This document shows positions 7,408 through 16,457 of a DNA stretch of 64,000 nt, piece after piece. A model generated the notes under the pieces. The model saw nothing but the letters and a program-made list of their open reading frames with translations, was not told the origin of the DNA and made no database searches. Source of the DNA: JAYOEY01 sp038116945 (lineage in GTDB: Bacteria; Pseudomonadota; Alphaproteobacteria; MPNO01; UBA2964); assembly GCA_038116945.1 (NCBI GenBank), contig JAYOEY010000017.1, forward strand, positions 1-64,000, read 5' to 3'. How positions within the stretch are numbered: the stretch's first letter is position 1; the number at the start of each line of letters is the position of its first letter. Position numbers and translations under genes: made by a program.

Positions 7408-8520
7408 TTGATTTCGATCAAGGATCTCCGGAAGGTCTTCAAGGTCACGGACGGCGAGGTCGCCGCGCTCGACAATCTCACGCTGGATGTCGAGCCGGGC
7501 GAATTCTTCGTGATTATCGGTGCCAGCGGGTCGGGAAAGACGACGTTGCTGCGCGCGGTTGCCGGGCTGGAAAGACCCGATTCAGGGACCATCAGCATCG
7601 GCGACCGGACCGTGTTCTCGGGCGAGCCGCCGGTATGGGTGTCGCCCCAGGATCGCGGCTTCGGCATGGTGTTCCAGTCCTACGCGGTCTGGCCGCATCT
7701 GACGGTGTATGACAATGTCGCGCTGCCGCTGACCGAGGGCACGCAGAAGATTGAAAAAAGCCAGGTTCGCGCCCGCGTCCAGCAGGCGCTCTCCATGGTT
7801 CAGCTTGACGAACAGATCGACCGGCCCGCGACGCTTCTGAGCGGCGGGCAGCAGCAGCGCGTCGCGCTGGCGCGCGCCATCGCGGTTAACCCCAACGTTC
7901 TGCTGATGGATGAGCCGCTCTCCAATCTCGACGCGCGGTTGCGGGAGGAGGTGCGCGGCAAGATTCGCGAGCTTTCCAAGCAGCTGGGCGCCACGGTTCT
8001 CTACGTGACGCATGACCAGATCGAGGCAATGGCGATCGCCGACAAGATCGCCATGATGAGCTTCGGCCAGCTGTTGCAGTTCGGCTCGCCGATCGAGCTC
8101 TACAACAAGCCCAACTGTCCCGAGGTCGCGGAATTTTTCGGAACGGTGAACTGGCTTCCGGGACAGATGGATTCGAGCGACGTCGTCAAGACGACGGTCG
8201 GCGCGTTTTCGGTTGCCGCGGGCGCGGCGACGGAAAAGGAAGTCTGGATCGGGTTCCGTCCCGAACACATGGCGTTCGCCGACGAGCCGTTCAGCCAGCA
8301 GGCCAACCATTTCCAGGCCGATCTGAAAAACACGGTATTCCTCGGCGACCAGTATTCGTTCGACGCGCAGGTCGGGGAATCCGGCCTGGCAGGCAAGAGC
8401 CGCGAAGCGCCGAGGCTTCAGGACGGCAAGCTGCATATCGCGGTAGATCCGTCGGACATCATGGTTTTCCCGGCGACCGACGCCAACACGAAATTCATCA
8501 TGGCGTCTATGGCGGCGTAA
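7408..8520 (+). CDS. ABC transporter ATP-binding protein, ferric/spermidine type
   Basis: The 370-residue importer ATPase has Walker A GASGSGKTT (38-46), signature LSGGQ (144-148), Walker B LLMDEP (165-170), D-loop SNLD and H-loop His202. It also has a C-terminal TOBE-like extension from about residue 240, as in FbpC/PotA/UgpC-type importers. The start is a TTG placed 7 nt after AGGGAG; this gives the canonical N-terminus MISIKDL. It is followed by a secreted binding protein and a fused permease, so the three form a complete importer. The family moves ferric iron, thiamine, polyamines or phosphonates; the substrate is unproven. Confidence 0.93.
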   Translation: MISIKDLRKVFKVTDGEVAALDNLTLDVEPGEFFVIIGASGSGKTTLLRAVAGLERPDSGTISIGDRTVFSGEPPVWVSPQDRGFGMVFQSYAVWPHLTVYDNVALPLTEGTQKIEKSQVRARVQQALSMVQLDEQIDRPATLLSGGQQQRVALARAIAVNPNVLLMDEPLSNLDARLREEVRGKIRELSKQLGATVLYVTHDQIEAMAIADKIAMMSFGQLLQFGSPIELYNKPNCPEVAEFFGTVNWLPGQMDSSDVVKTTVGAFSVAAGAATEKEVWIGFRPEHMAFADEPFSQQANHFQADLKNTVFLGDQYSFDAQVGESGLAGKSREAPRLQDGKLHIAVDPSDIMVFPATDANTKFIMASMAA

Positions 8521-8637
8521 GAAAAATGCCGTCGAACAGAAAACAGGACAGGTCATTTCGTTAATTTCGCAGGGACAATAACCGGGGACAGAAGTTTGCC
8601 CCACGCATCTAAACAGCGAGAGCAAAGGAGACGGTTT

Positions 8638-9768
8638 ATGGTCAATAAATCCACCAAACACACGGGATTGAAAGCGCTGGCTTTCCTGCCCGTCGCCGCG
8701 TTGCTGGCGGCCGGAACGGCCCAGGCAATGGAAGGTCCGAAGACCCTTGATGAACTGATCGCGGGCGCCAAGAAGGAAAAAGTCCTTCGCGGCATGTGGT
8801 CGTCGAGCAGCCTGAGCGGCGGCAAGGGCTTCCGGCACGTCGTCACGGAAATGAACAAGAAGTACGGCCTGAACATCGAAGCGAAGTTCACGCCCGGTCC
8901 CTCCATGACCCGGATGATCGCCAAGATCACCCGCGAAGTGAAAGCCGGTCAGCCGGCGAGCACCGACGTTGTCTGGAACAATTCGGGCGGCGCGCTCAAG
9001 GGCGGCAAGGTCGGCATCATGCGCAAGATGAACTGGCTTGCCTATCTCGACCGTCAGCCGCTGAAGTGGGACGGGTTCGACCCCATCGCGCCGGGCGGCG
9101 TCGGGCTGGCGTCGGCCGGGTCGCTGGTCGGCATCATGTACAACTCGGATCTCGTCAAGGGAGACGACATTCCTCAGTCGTTCGAGGACATCTTCAAGCC
9201 GAAATTCAAGGGCAAGATCGCGTCCACCCCGTATGCGGCCGGCATGCGCGAATTCGGCATGCCCAGCGTACTCGGCAACCAGGCGATGACCGACTTCACC
9301 AAGCGTCTGACCAACCAGATCGGCGGCTTGATGCGCTGCGGGTCGGCTGACCGACTGACCAGCGGCGAGTTCCTTATGCTCGTCTTCAGCTGCGGCGACC
9401 AGTACGTCAACCGCGTCCATAATGCCGGCAGCTCCGAGCCGCTCGGCTATGCGCTGATGAAGGAAGCGGTCATTTCGCACACGCGCTATGGCATGGTCCC
9501 GGTCAACGCGCAGTCGCCGAACGCCGCGGCCCTGTTCGTGGCCTATCTCCACTCGGTGGACGGTCAGAAATGGATGTGGAAAGAGAACGGGCTCGATATG
9601 CCCCTCTATCCTGAATCCGAAATGCGCAAAAGGCTGCTTGCGGCCAAGGCGAAAGGCGCGAAGATCGTCATGAACTCGCCGCAGTGGCTGGGCGACCAGG
9701 GCGGTTACGTTGCCTACCGCAAGAGCCTTGAGAAAATTCTCAAGCAGAAGGGCAAGAAGAAAAAGTAA
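8638..9768 (+). CDS. ABC transporter substrate-binding protein (FbpA/AfuA type), exported
   Basis: The 376-residue protein has a clear Sec signal peptide (MVNKSTKHTGLK, hydrophobic core, cleavage after AGTAQA at about residue 30). The start at 8638 is chosen over 8596 because AAAGGAG lies 7 nt upstream and the signal peptide follows directly. The mature part resembles family-1 extracellular binding proteins of the iron/thiamine type (TLDELIAGAKKEK; VVWNNSGG; IPQSFEDIFKPKFKGKI-like loop). The C-terminus ends in a lysine-rich tail (KGKKKK). A GC-rich hairpin separates it from the permease gene, which would allow the binding protein to be made in excess. Confidence 0.93.
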   Translation: MVNKSTKHTGLKALAFLPVAALLAAGTAQAMEGPKTLDELIAGAKKEKVLRGMWSSSSLSGGKGFRHVVTEMNKKYGLNIEAKFTPGPSMTRMIAKITREVKAGQPASTDVVWNNSGGALKGGKVGIMRKMNWLAYLDRQPLKWDGFDPIAPGGVGLASAGSLVGIMYNSDLVKGDDIPQSFEDIFKPKFKGKIASTPYAAGMREFGMPSVLGNQAMTDFTKRLTNQIGGLMRCGSADRLTSGEFLMLVFSCGDQYVNRVHNAGSSEPLGYALMKEAVISHTRYGMVPVNAQSPNAAALFVAYLHSVDGQKWMWKENGLDMPLYPESEMRKRLLAAKAKGAKIVMNSPQWLGDQGGYVAYRKSLEKILKQKGKKKK

Positions 9769-9788
9769 GCCAGGACGTTTTGGCTTTT

Positions 9789-9827
9789 GACGGCGCCGGG
9801 GGGCTATGCCCCCCGGCTTCCGCCGTC
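9789..9827 (+). terminator. strong intercistronic hairpin (attenuator or processing site)
   Basis: A 10-bp GC stem, GCCGGGGGGC (9795-9804) with GCCCCCCGGC (9808-9817) around a TAT loop, is extended by GACGGC/GCCGTC (9789-9794, 9822-9827) past a 4-nt bulge. Only a weak pyrimidine run follows. It sits between the binding-protein and permease genes, so a partial terminator or RNA-stabilising hairpin is more likely than an operon end. Confidence 0.6.
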
Positions 9828-9865
9828 TGCTTCTAAATTCTTTCTTTCAGATATAGAGGCCCATT

Positions 9866-11569
9866 GTGCATTCGAACTCGTCCCCTACGTTGATCGCGCT
9901 CGCATCGCTGCCGATGCTGGTCATTCTGCTGCTGGTGTCGATCCTGATCTGGATCAGCTTCCAGTCGGGCATCGTGGGGACGGCGGACGCCACCTATACG
10001 TTAAGCAATTACACCGATGTGTTCGACGACTCGATCTTTATCGAGGCTATTTCCAACACGCTCGTTTTCTCGATCACCGCGACGCTGGTCGCCATGGTGA
10101 TCGGCCTGCCGATCGCCTGGGTCACGGAACGGACGACGCTCCCCGGCAAAAGCTGGGTCTATGTCATCATGACGCTGGGCCTGCTGATCCCCGGCATCTA
10201 TACGGCGATGGGCTGGACGTTTCTCGCGCATGAACGGATCGGTTTTCTCAATCGCTGGGCCATCCAGTTCCTGGGATTCTCCGAGGCGCCCCTGAACATC
10301 GCGACGCCCATCGGCATGGGATTCGTCCAGGGTATGAGCCTCGCGGCGCTGGGCTTCATCCTGACGGCGCAGATGTTCAAATCGATGAATCCGTCGCTCG
10401 AAGAGGCGGCGGGCATTCACGGGCTCGGGTTCTTCGCGACGCTGCGGCGTATCACGCTGCCGCTCGCCATGCCGGCGATCCTCGCTGCCGTCATCTATAT
10501 CGTGGTGATCGGCATCGCGACGTTCGATATTCCGGCGATCATCGGTCTCGGCTCCCGGGTCTACCTGCTGAGCACCTATATCTTCCAGAAGACCAACCCG
10601 GGCGATGAGGAACTTGCCCAGCACGGCATCACGGCCGCGCTCGGCGTCATGATGATCGTGGTCGCGGTGCTGCTGACCTGGTGGTACAGCAGCGTCCTTC
10701 GCAAGGGCGACCGCTACGGGGTCGTCACCGGCAAGGGCTATCGCCCCACCCTGATCGAAATCGGCGGCTGGGGAAAAGCGGCCTGGGGCTTCATCGCCCT
10801 CTACATGATCGCCGCCAAGCTCATCCCGCTGCTGCTGATCGCCTACACCGCCTTCATCCCCTATATGGCGCCGCCGTCGGCCAAGATGTTCAGCCTGATG
10901 ACCATGGAGCCGTTTCTCGAGGAGATGGACTGGGGCCTTATCCTGCGCGGCATGAAGAACACCTTCATCCTCGTCATAACCGTCCCGGCGGCGACCCTGG
11001 TGGTCGCCTTCGCGGTTTCCTGGCTGATCGTCAGGAGCCGCAGCAAGGCCCGTTACCTTCTCGAATTCGGCGCTTTCCTGCCGCATGCCCTGCCGGAAAT
11101 CATCCTCGCCATCTCGGCGCTGCTGCTCGCGCTGTTCGTGCTCAAGGGGATCGCTCCGCTGTACGGGTCAGTGACGCTGATCGGGATCGTTTACGTCATC
11201 ACGCGCATCAGCTTCGCGACGCGCGCGATCAACAGCGCGCTCCTGCAGATCCACAAGGAGCTGGAGGAAGCCGCGCACACGTCCGGCATTTCGCCCGTGA
11301 GGACGTCGTGGAAAATTCTGGTGCCTCTGCTGCGCCCGACATTGATGGCCGTCTGGATCTGGTCCGCCATTCTCGTCTATCGCGAACTCACGGTCGCGGT
11401 GTTCCTGGTCGGGCACGATAACCTGACCCTGCCGGCCGTGATCTGGAGCTACTGGCAGGCCGGCGCCATGAATCTGGCCGCCGGCGTGACGCTCGTCATG
11501 ACCGGTCTGCTGACCCCGCTGATCCTCCTCTTCTGGTGGTTCGGCAGAAAGTCGATCATGGACAGCTGA
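9866..11569 (+). CDS. ABC transporter permease, fused two-domain type (FbpB/ThiP-like)
   Basis: The 567-residue inner-membrane protein contains two copies of the binding-protein-dependent permease domain, each with about six membrane segments. The coupling-helix (EAA) loops read EEAAGIHGLG near residue 178 and EEAAHTSGIS near 470. This fused layout is that of ferric-iron, thiamine and 2-aminoethylphosphonate importers. The start is GTG at 9866, placed after a TAGAGG ribosome site, and the first membrane segment follows at once. With the ATPase (7408) and binding protein (8638) it forms one importer. Confidence 0.93.
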   Translation: MHSNSSPTLIALASLPMLVILLLVSILIWISFQSGIVGTADATYTLSNYTDVFDDSIFIEAISNTLVFSITATLVAMVIGLPIAWVTERTTLPGKSWVYVIMTLGLLIPGIYTAMGWTFLAHERIGFLNRWAIQFLGFSEAPLNIATPIGMGFVQGMSLAALGFILTAQMFKSMNPSLEEAAGIHGLGFFATLRRITLPLAMPAILAAVIYIVVIGIATFDIPAIIGLGSRVYLLSTYIFQKTNPGDEELAQHGITAALGVMMIVVAVLLTWWYSSVLRKGDRYGVVTGKGYRPTLIEIGGWGKAAWGFIALYMIAAKLIPLLLIAYTAFIPYMAPPSAKMFSLMTMEPFLEEMDWGLILRGMKNTFILVITVPAATLVVAFAVSWLIVRSRSKARYLLEFGAFLPHALPEIILAISALLLALFVLKGIAPLYGSVTLIGIVYVITRISFATRAINSALLQIHKELEEAAHTSGISPVRTSWKILVPLLRPTLMAVWIWSAILVYRELTVAVFLVGHDNLTLPAVIWSYWQAGAMNLAAGVTLVMTGLLTPLILLFWWFGRKSIMDS

Positions 11570-11606
11570 TCCCCGCTTTACCGGGTCGGGATTCAAGGAA
11601 CAGGAC

Positions 11607-12845
11607 ATGGAAAAGACGCTGCGTATGGAAAACCGCACCAGGCGCTGGCGCGAACAGCGCTGGCTGCTCGATTCCGTCATCAAGACCGTTGGTCCCGAAT
11701 GGGACCAGGGACGCCTTGGAAGCAAGGGCGGACGGGCCGGTTCGCCCGGGCTTGCGGCATTCCGACGGGCCGGCGCCCGGATGAAAAAGTTCGACGATAT
11801 CGGACCGCAGTTCGGTCGCGAAGGCATGCGGATGGAAGGCATCGCCCGCGATTTCGAGGACCAGGGCCGGATGGTGTCGGCCGCCGAGAATTACTTTATT
11901 GCCTCGTTGCTCTTCGCATCGGCGCAATGGCCCTATTTCGACATCAACGACGAAGATCTCGAATGGGAACGGCGCATGATCGAGACCTACGACAAGTTTA
12001 TCGAGTACGCGCCTCATCCGGTCGAACGCGTCGATATCCCTTACAGGGACACCGCGCTGTCGGCGTTCTTGCATTTGCCGGGACCGCCCGGCGACGGACC
12101 GTTCCCCTGCGTCCTGCATATCGGCGGGATGGACGGCAGCAAGGAAAACATGGTCGCGCTGCATGGCGATGCGGCGCTTGCGCGCGGCATGGCGGTTCTG
12201 GCGCTCGACGGGCCCGGGCAGGGCGAAACCCGCAACCGGGGCGTGACGATTTCATCCGACAATTTTGCGGAAGCGGCCGAGGCCGCCGTTTCGTGGCTCG
12301 CAGCGCGCTCCGAAATCGACACCGACCGCATCGTCATCCGCGGATCCAGCTTCGGTACCTATTACGGCACCGTCGCGGCGGCGGGGCTCAAGGACCGGAT
12401 CAAGGGCTATTGCGGCACGGGGGTCTGCCAGGAACCCGGCTGCGACACGATTTTCAACGCTGCCTCGCCGACCTTCAAGGTCCGCTTCATGTTCATGGCG
12501 GGTTACGAGGACGAGGATGCGTTCGACGCCTTCCGGCAGGAATTCGATCTGCGCAAGATTGCGAAGGACATATCCGCGCCCTACATGATCGTTGCCGGCG
12601 AGGCCGACCAGCTTTCGCCGATCCAGCACACCTACGACCTGTTCGAACGGATCGAAGCGCCCAAGCGGCTGGTGGTTTTTCAGGATGCCAACCACAGCAT
12701 GGCCGCCGCCTCGTCGGGAGAGCTCGGCGAGGCCCGCGACAGCCTGGTCTATGACTGGCTGCGCGACCGGGTCGACGGCAAGCCGTTTGCCTCGGAGATG
12801 GTCTATATCGACAGCCGGGGAATCCCGAACGTTACGCCTTACTGA
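11607..12845 (+). CDS. alpha/beta hydrolase, 2,6-dihydroxypseudooxynicotine hydrolase/FrsA-like
   Basis: The 412-residue protein has a helical N-terminal domain of about 130 residues, then an alpha/beta hydrolase core. The nucleophile is in GSSFGTYYG (about residue 249), the acid in AGEADQLSPIQHT (about 333) and the His in DANHSM (about 363). HIGGMDGSKENM near 172 supplies the oxyanion region. This architecture is shared with C-C bond hydrolases such as the nicotine-pathway enzyme and with FrsA-like esterases. It is 37 bp downstream of the importer permease, which suggests that it acts on the imported compound. It overlaps the convergent molybdenum hydroxylase gene by 7 bp. Confidence 0.88.
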   Translation: MEKTLRMENRTRRWREQRWLLDSVIKTVGPEWDQGRLGSKGGRAGSPGLAAFRRAGARMKKFDDIGPQFGREGMRMEGIARDFEDQGRMVSAAENYFIASLLFASAQWPYFDINDEDLEWERRMIETYDKFIEYAPHPVERVDIPYRDTALSAFLHLPGPPGDGPFPCVLHIGGMDGSKENMVALHGDAALARGMAVLALDGPGQGETRNRGVTISSDNFAEAAEAAVSWLAARSEIDTDRIVIRGSSFGTYYGTVAAAGLKDRIKGYCGTGVCQEPGCDTIFNAASPTFKVRFMFMAGYEDEDAFDAFRQEFDLRKIAKDISAPYMIVAGEADQLSPIQHTYDLFERIEAPKRLVVFQDANHSMAAASSGELGEARDSLVYDWLRDRVDGKPFASEMVYIDSRGIPNVTPY

Positions 12846-15178
12846 GAAGGCCGGGAGGCCAAACGAACAGCCTGCCACACGCGCTCCGGCGTCGCCGGCA
12901 GCTGTATGTCCTTCACGCCGAATTCCGACAGCGCGTCCAGCAGGGCATGGGCCACTGCCGGCGGCACGCCGCAATTGCCGGCCTCGCTGCCGCCCTTGAC
13001 CCCGAGCAGATTGTTCGTGCACGGCACCAGCGACAGGTCGTGTATGACATCCGGCATCATGTCTGCGCGCGGCATGCCGTAATCGAGGAAGGATCCGGTC
13101 AGAAGCTGGCCGCTGTCCCGGTCGTAGATAATCTGTTCGGTCAGCGATTCGCCGACCCCCATTGCGATCGAACCGTGAAGCTGGCCTTCGAGCGTCAGCG
13201 GGTTCACCACGACGCCGACATCGTCGACCGCCGTGAGCCGGTCGATCCGGACCGCCCCCGTGTCCGCATCCACCTCCACTTCGGCGATCATGCAGCCGTT
13301 GGGGAAGGAATAGGTCTGTTCGTTGGTGCCGACGCCGTCGATCCCGACGCCCAGCTCCGAGGGAACGCCCGAACCCCGGTAGGCCGTTTCCGCGACCTCG
13401 CGAAACCCGACTTTCCGGTCGGTCCCCGCGACCGAGAAAATGCCGTCGGCGAATTCCATGTCCTCGACGGATGCTTCCAGCATCCAGGCGCTGAACCTCT
13501 TGCCCTTTTCGATGACCTCGTCGGCGGCCTTGCGCAGCGCGGACCCGCCGGTGCTCATGCTGCGCTGGGCAAAGGTGCCGCGACCGAACAGGACCTTGTC
13601 GGTATCGCCCTGAAACACCCGTATGTCTGACAGGGGGAGCCCCAGCCAGCCGGACACCATCTGGGCGAACATGGTTTCGTGCCCCTGGCCGGTCGACATC
13701 GTGCCGACATGCAGCGCGGCCGAACCGTCCTGTCCGATGCGGATCTCCATCCGCTCGGAAAACGTCCCCGCGCGCTGGCAGTGAAGGGCGATGCCGATAC
13801 CCCGCCTGAGGCCGCGCGCCTCGGTCTCGGCGCGCCGGGCGCTGAATCCCTCCCGGTCCGATAGCGCGAGCGCCCGGTCGAACATCGTTTCGAAATCGCC
13901 GGTGTCGTATACGTAGCCGCCGGGCGTCTGGTACGGCATGGCGGTCGGCGGAATCAGGTTCCGGCGGCGCATTTCGACGATATCGATGCCCATCTCGCGC
14001 GCCGCCTGCTCGATCAACCGTTCCAGGACGTAGGTCGCTTCCGGCTTGCCGGAACCGCGATAGGGACCGAATAGCGCTGTGTTGGTGAAAGCTGCACGGA
14101 CCAGCGCATGGATCACGGGTACGTGGTAGGTCCCCGGAAAGCTGATGGTTCCGTTTCTCGGCGGGACGCCCGCGAAGCCGCTGAGATAGGAACCGAGATC
14201 AACAGCGACTTCGGTCCGGAAAGCGAGAATCCTGCCGTCTGCGTCGAGTGCCAGCGCGGCCTCGGATACGGGGCCGCGCCCGTGCATGTCGGTCGCGATG
14301 GCCTCGCTGCGTTCCGCGGTCCATTTTACCGGACGGTTCAGCTTTCGCGCCGCCCACAGAACGAGCGCTTCCTCGGGATAGGTCTGGCCCTTCATGCCGA
14401 ACCCGCCGCCGACGTCCATCGCCACAACCCGCAGATCCTGCATCGGCATGCCGACCGCCTGGGCGACGGATTCCCTGACTCCATGCGGTTCCTGCGCGCT
14501 GGTGCAGAGCGTGTAGCGCCCGTCGATCGCTTCCCGCCAGGCCAGAGCGGCGCGCGGCTCCATCGCATTGGAGGTGGCCCGGGGATAGCTGACGCTGATG
14601 GTGCTGACATGGGCCGCCGCCGCGAACCGGGCATCCGCTTCCGCCGCGCTGCCGGACTCGACGACAAACCCGATATTGTTTTCCGCCTCGTCCCAGACCT
14701 TCGGCGCGCCGTCGGCGAGCGCATCGGCGAGCGTTACCGCCGGCAGGGGCTCATACGATATTTCGACCAGCTCGGCGGCATCCTTCGCCTGGCCCCGCGT
14801 TTCGGCGACGACAAGCGCGATGCCGTCGCCCGCATAGCGTACCTTTCCGGATGCCAGCAGGGGCTGGGTCGGACAGAAGGACGGATAGCCCGGCGGCGAC
14901 TGGGGAAAGGAATGGCAGTGCAGATCGCCGAGCCCGTCCCGCGCTGCGTCTTCAGCCGTCAGAACCGCGAGCACGCCCGGAGCGGCCCGCGCCGCGCCGG
15001 TCTCGATCCCGAGGATTCGCGCATGCGCGTGCGGAGAACGAACGAGTACGGCGATGGCGGTGCCCGGGGGATTCAGATCGTCCACGTAACGCCCGGTGCC
15101 GGTGAGTAGTCGCTGGTCCTCGACGCGCCTGACCGGCGCGCCCAGGCCTGTATTGCCGTGTTGTTCCGTTATTTGCAT
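12839..15178 (-). CDS. xanthine dehydrogenase-family molybdopterin-binding large subunit (CoxL/CutL-like)
   Basis: The 779-residue protein has both halves of the molybdenum-cofactor subunit. The N-terminal domain shows RRVEDQRLLTGTGRYVDDL, and the core shows GPYRGSGKPEATYV in place of the CO-dehydrogenase AYRCSFR loop. Further on are GTMSTGQGHET and the C-terminal KGGSEAGNCG with the probable catalytic Glu. It is therefore a form II or generic hydroxylase, not a true CO dehydrogenase. The [2Fe-2S] and FAD subunits that normally accompany it are absent from the window. The ATG at 15178 is preferred to the TTG at 15184. It lies 16 bp after the TPP decarboxylase beta gene in one leftward operon. 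Confidence 0.9.
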   Translation of the reverse strand: MQITEQHGNTGLGAPVRRVEDQRLLTGTGRYVDDLNPPGTAIAVLVRSPHAHARILGIETGAARAAPGVLAVLTAEDAARDGLGDLHCHSFPQSPPGYPSFCPTQPLLASGKVRYAGDGIALVVAETRGQAKDAAELVEISYEPLPAVTLADALADGAPKVWDEAENNIGFVVESGSAAEADARFAAAAHVSTISVSYPRATSNAMEPRAALAWREAIDGRYTLCTSAQEPHGVRESVAQAVGMPMQDLRVVAMDVGGGFGMKGQTYPEEALVLWAARKLNRPVKWTAERSEAIATDMHGRGPVSEAALALDADGRILAFRTEVAVDLGSYLSGFAGVPPRNGTISFPGTYHVPVIHALVRAAFTNTALFGPYRGSGKPEATYVLERLIEQAAREMGIDIVEMRRRNLIPPTAMPYQTPGGYVYDTGDFETMFDRALALSDREGFSARRAETEARGLRRGIGIALHCQRAGTFSERMEIRIGQDGSAALHVGTMSTGQGHETMFAQMVSGWLGLPLSDIRVFQGDTDKVLFGRGTFAQRSMSTGGSALRKAADEVIEKGKRFSAWMLEASVEDMEFADGIFSVAGTDRKVGFREVAETAYRGSGVPSELGVGIDGVGTNEQTYSFPNGCMIAEVEVDADTGAVRIDRLTAVDDVGVVVNPLTLEGQLHGSIAMGVGESLTEQIIYDRDSGQLLTGSFLDYGMPRADMMPDVIHDLSLVPCTNNLLGVKGGSEAGNCGVPPAVAHALLDALSEFGVKDIQLPATPERVWQAVRLASRPSQ

Positions 15179-15194
15179 GGCCAAACCGGTGCTT

Positions 15195-15812
15195 TCATAT
15201 CTGGTGGCTGAAAATATTGCAGCCGTAAGTGCGCTCGACGTAGCGCCCGAACCGGAATTTCAGCTCCGGCCCGTCCATCGGCGGTACCTCCTTGCGGGCA
15301 TCCTCGGGCAGAAGCGGTTCCAGTTCCAGCACGACGAAAGTATGGCCGTCCCGGTTGCCGCGGAACGCCTGATCGAACCCCGCCTCGAGAGACTCCATCG
15401 ACTCGAAGCTGTATGTCCGCTCAAGCCCCATCGAGCGGGCCATCGCTTGGTAATCGTTGATCTGCTTGTTGGGCAGGTCGATGTCGGAAGTCGCGCCATA
15501 GACGCGGTTCGACACAAGAATATGGGTCAGGTTCGGCAGATTCAGGTCCTTTTCGACCATCAGCATGCCCGGATTCATGCAGAACGCCCCGTCGCCCATG
15601 AACGCCCAGATTTTCGCGTCCGGCAGGCTCCAGGCAATGCCCGACGCAAAAAGCGTCGACAGGCTCATCGAGGCGTCCAGATAAAACACCTGTTCGAAGT
15701 TTTTCGTGATGTCCCACCACATCTGGCCGGAATTGCCTGCCGACGTGATGACCAGCTCGTCCTCCCAGCGCTTGACGAGATATTCGAAACAGTCGCGAAA
15801 CGGAATCGCCAT
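15195..15812 (-). CDS. TPP-dependent decarboxylase, C-terminal (pyrophosphate-binding) subunit
   Basis: The 205-residue protein corresponds to the C-terminal domain of TPP-dependent 2-oxo-acid decarboxylases. It carries the cofactor motif GDGAFCMNPG, followed about 26 residues later by N (VSNRVYG). Its length and split arrangement match sulfopyruvate or phosphonopyruvate decarboxylase beta subunits (ComE-like). The frame stays open further upstream, but those residues fall inside the alpha gene; ATG at 15812 has a GGGGAGG site and begins only 2 nt after the alpha stop codon. Together with the alpha subunit it should make a working decarboxylase; the substrate is not known. Confidence 0.88.
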   Translation of the reverse strand: MAIPFRDCFEYLVKRWEDELVITSAGNSGQMWWDITKNFEQVFYLDASMSLSTLFASGIAWSLPDAKIWAFMGDGAFCMNPGMLMVEKDLNLPNLTHILVSNRVYGATSDIDLPNKQINDYQAMARSMGLERTYSFESMESLEAGFDQAFRGNRDGHTFVVLELEPLLPEDARKEVPPMDGPELKFRFGRYVERTYGCNIFSHQI

Positions 15813-15814
15813 TT

Positions 15815-16327
15815 CTATGCCTCCCCGCGCAGCACGTCGCGCGTCAGGATGGCGACGACCGGTCGGCTGATCGTCCGCGAATGGTCGTAAGCGCGTTTTA
15901 TGTCCGGGATCCTGTCGCCGGAATCGATAATCATGTAGGTCAGGCTCATCGCCTCCAGTACGGGCAGCAGATAGAGCCCGTTCGAGACATGATGCTTGTG
16001 GTGGTCTCCCGGCGCGCCGCGCAGCGTAATCAGAATGCAGACCGGTACTTCGTAGGTGTAGTTGATCTTGGTGATCGCATAGACCAGCGTCATCAGGCCC
16101 GACGCCCCCATAAGCGCGAGCGAACCCTTGCCGCCGAAAAACGCGCCCGAGCACAGCCCGATGGCCGATTCCTCGCGGTTGACCGGCACATGCCTGAACC
16201 GTTCATCCGCCTCGATCCCGCGGATGACGTCGGCCAGCCAGTTGTCCGGCAGGCTGGCGACAAGCTCCACACCGCAATCGGCAATCTGCTCGATGATCGC
16301 GGCGGCGACTTCCTGTTGTTTGCCCAT
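15815..16327 (-). CDS. TPP-dependent decarboxylase, N-terminal (PYR) subunit
   Basis: The 170-residue protein matches the N-terminal pyrimidine-binding domain of sulfopyruvate/phosphonopyruvate decarboxylases (ComD-like). VPVNREESAIGLCSG holds the conserved catalytic Glu that activates the thiamine ring, and GSLALMGASGLM is the following family block. GGAGGGG lies 6 nt before the ATG at 16327. It is first in a leftward three-gene operon with the beta subunit and a CoxL-like subunit, and is divergent from the ABC exporter genes. The split two-subunit form is known from archaeal coenzyme M synthesis and from bacterial sulfonate metabolism; a role here is inferred only. Confidence 0.87.
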   Translation of the reverse strand: MGKQQEVAAAIIEQIADCGVELVASLPDNWLADVIRGIEADERFRHVPVNREESAIGLCSGAFFGGKGSLALMGASGLMTLVYAITKINYTYEVPVCILITLRGAPGDHHKHHVSNGLYLLPVLEAMSLTYMIIDSGDRIPDIKRAYDHSRTISRPVVAILTRDVLRGEA

Positions 16328-16418
16328 GCGGCGCCCCTCCCTGAATGTTGTCCGTTTGTCTCTATTATGGGTCAATCGACCCTGCAAAAGAAGGCCGGTC
16401 GCTCCTCGTTCGGGTTTG

Positions 16419-16448
16419 CTGACACCCGCCTCGGGGCGGTGATATAGT
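16419..16448 (+). promoter_or_regulatory. sigma70-type promoter giving an almost leaderless exporter mRNA
   Basis: CTGACA (16419-16424) and TATAGT (16443-16448), each one mismatch from consensus, are separated by 18 bp. The first codon of the exporter gene is at 16458, only about 9 nt beyond the -10 box, and no Shine-Dalgarno sequence lies between. The spacer contains a GC-rich imperfect dyad (CACCCGCC...GGCGGTG). Confidence 0.5.
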
Positions 16449-16457
16449 GCGCCTCCC

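Noticed and set aside
7582..9552. 656-residue minus-strand frame
   Set aside because: It is antisense to the ABC ATPase and binding-protein genes and shows no motif; a GC-rich genome effect.
12839..15178. aerobic CO dehydrogenase
   Set aside because: The AYRCSFR active loop is absent (PYRGSGK instead) and the CoxM and CoxS genes are missing.
15813..16154. N-terminal extension of the TPP beta subunit
   Set aside because: The upstream in-frame codons lie within the alpha gene and look like out-of-frame sequence; the ATG at 15812 has a good ribosome site and gives the family length. There is no frameshift or fusion.
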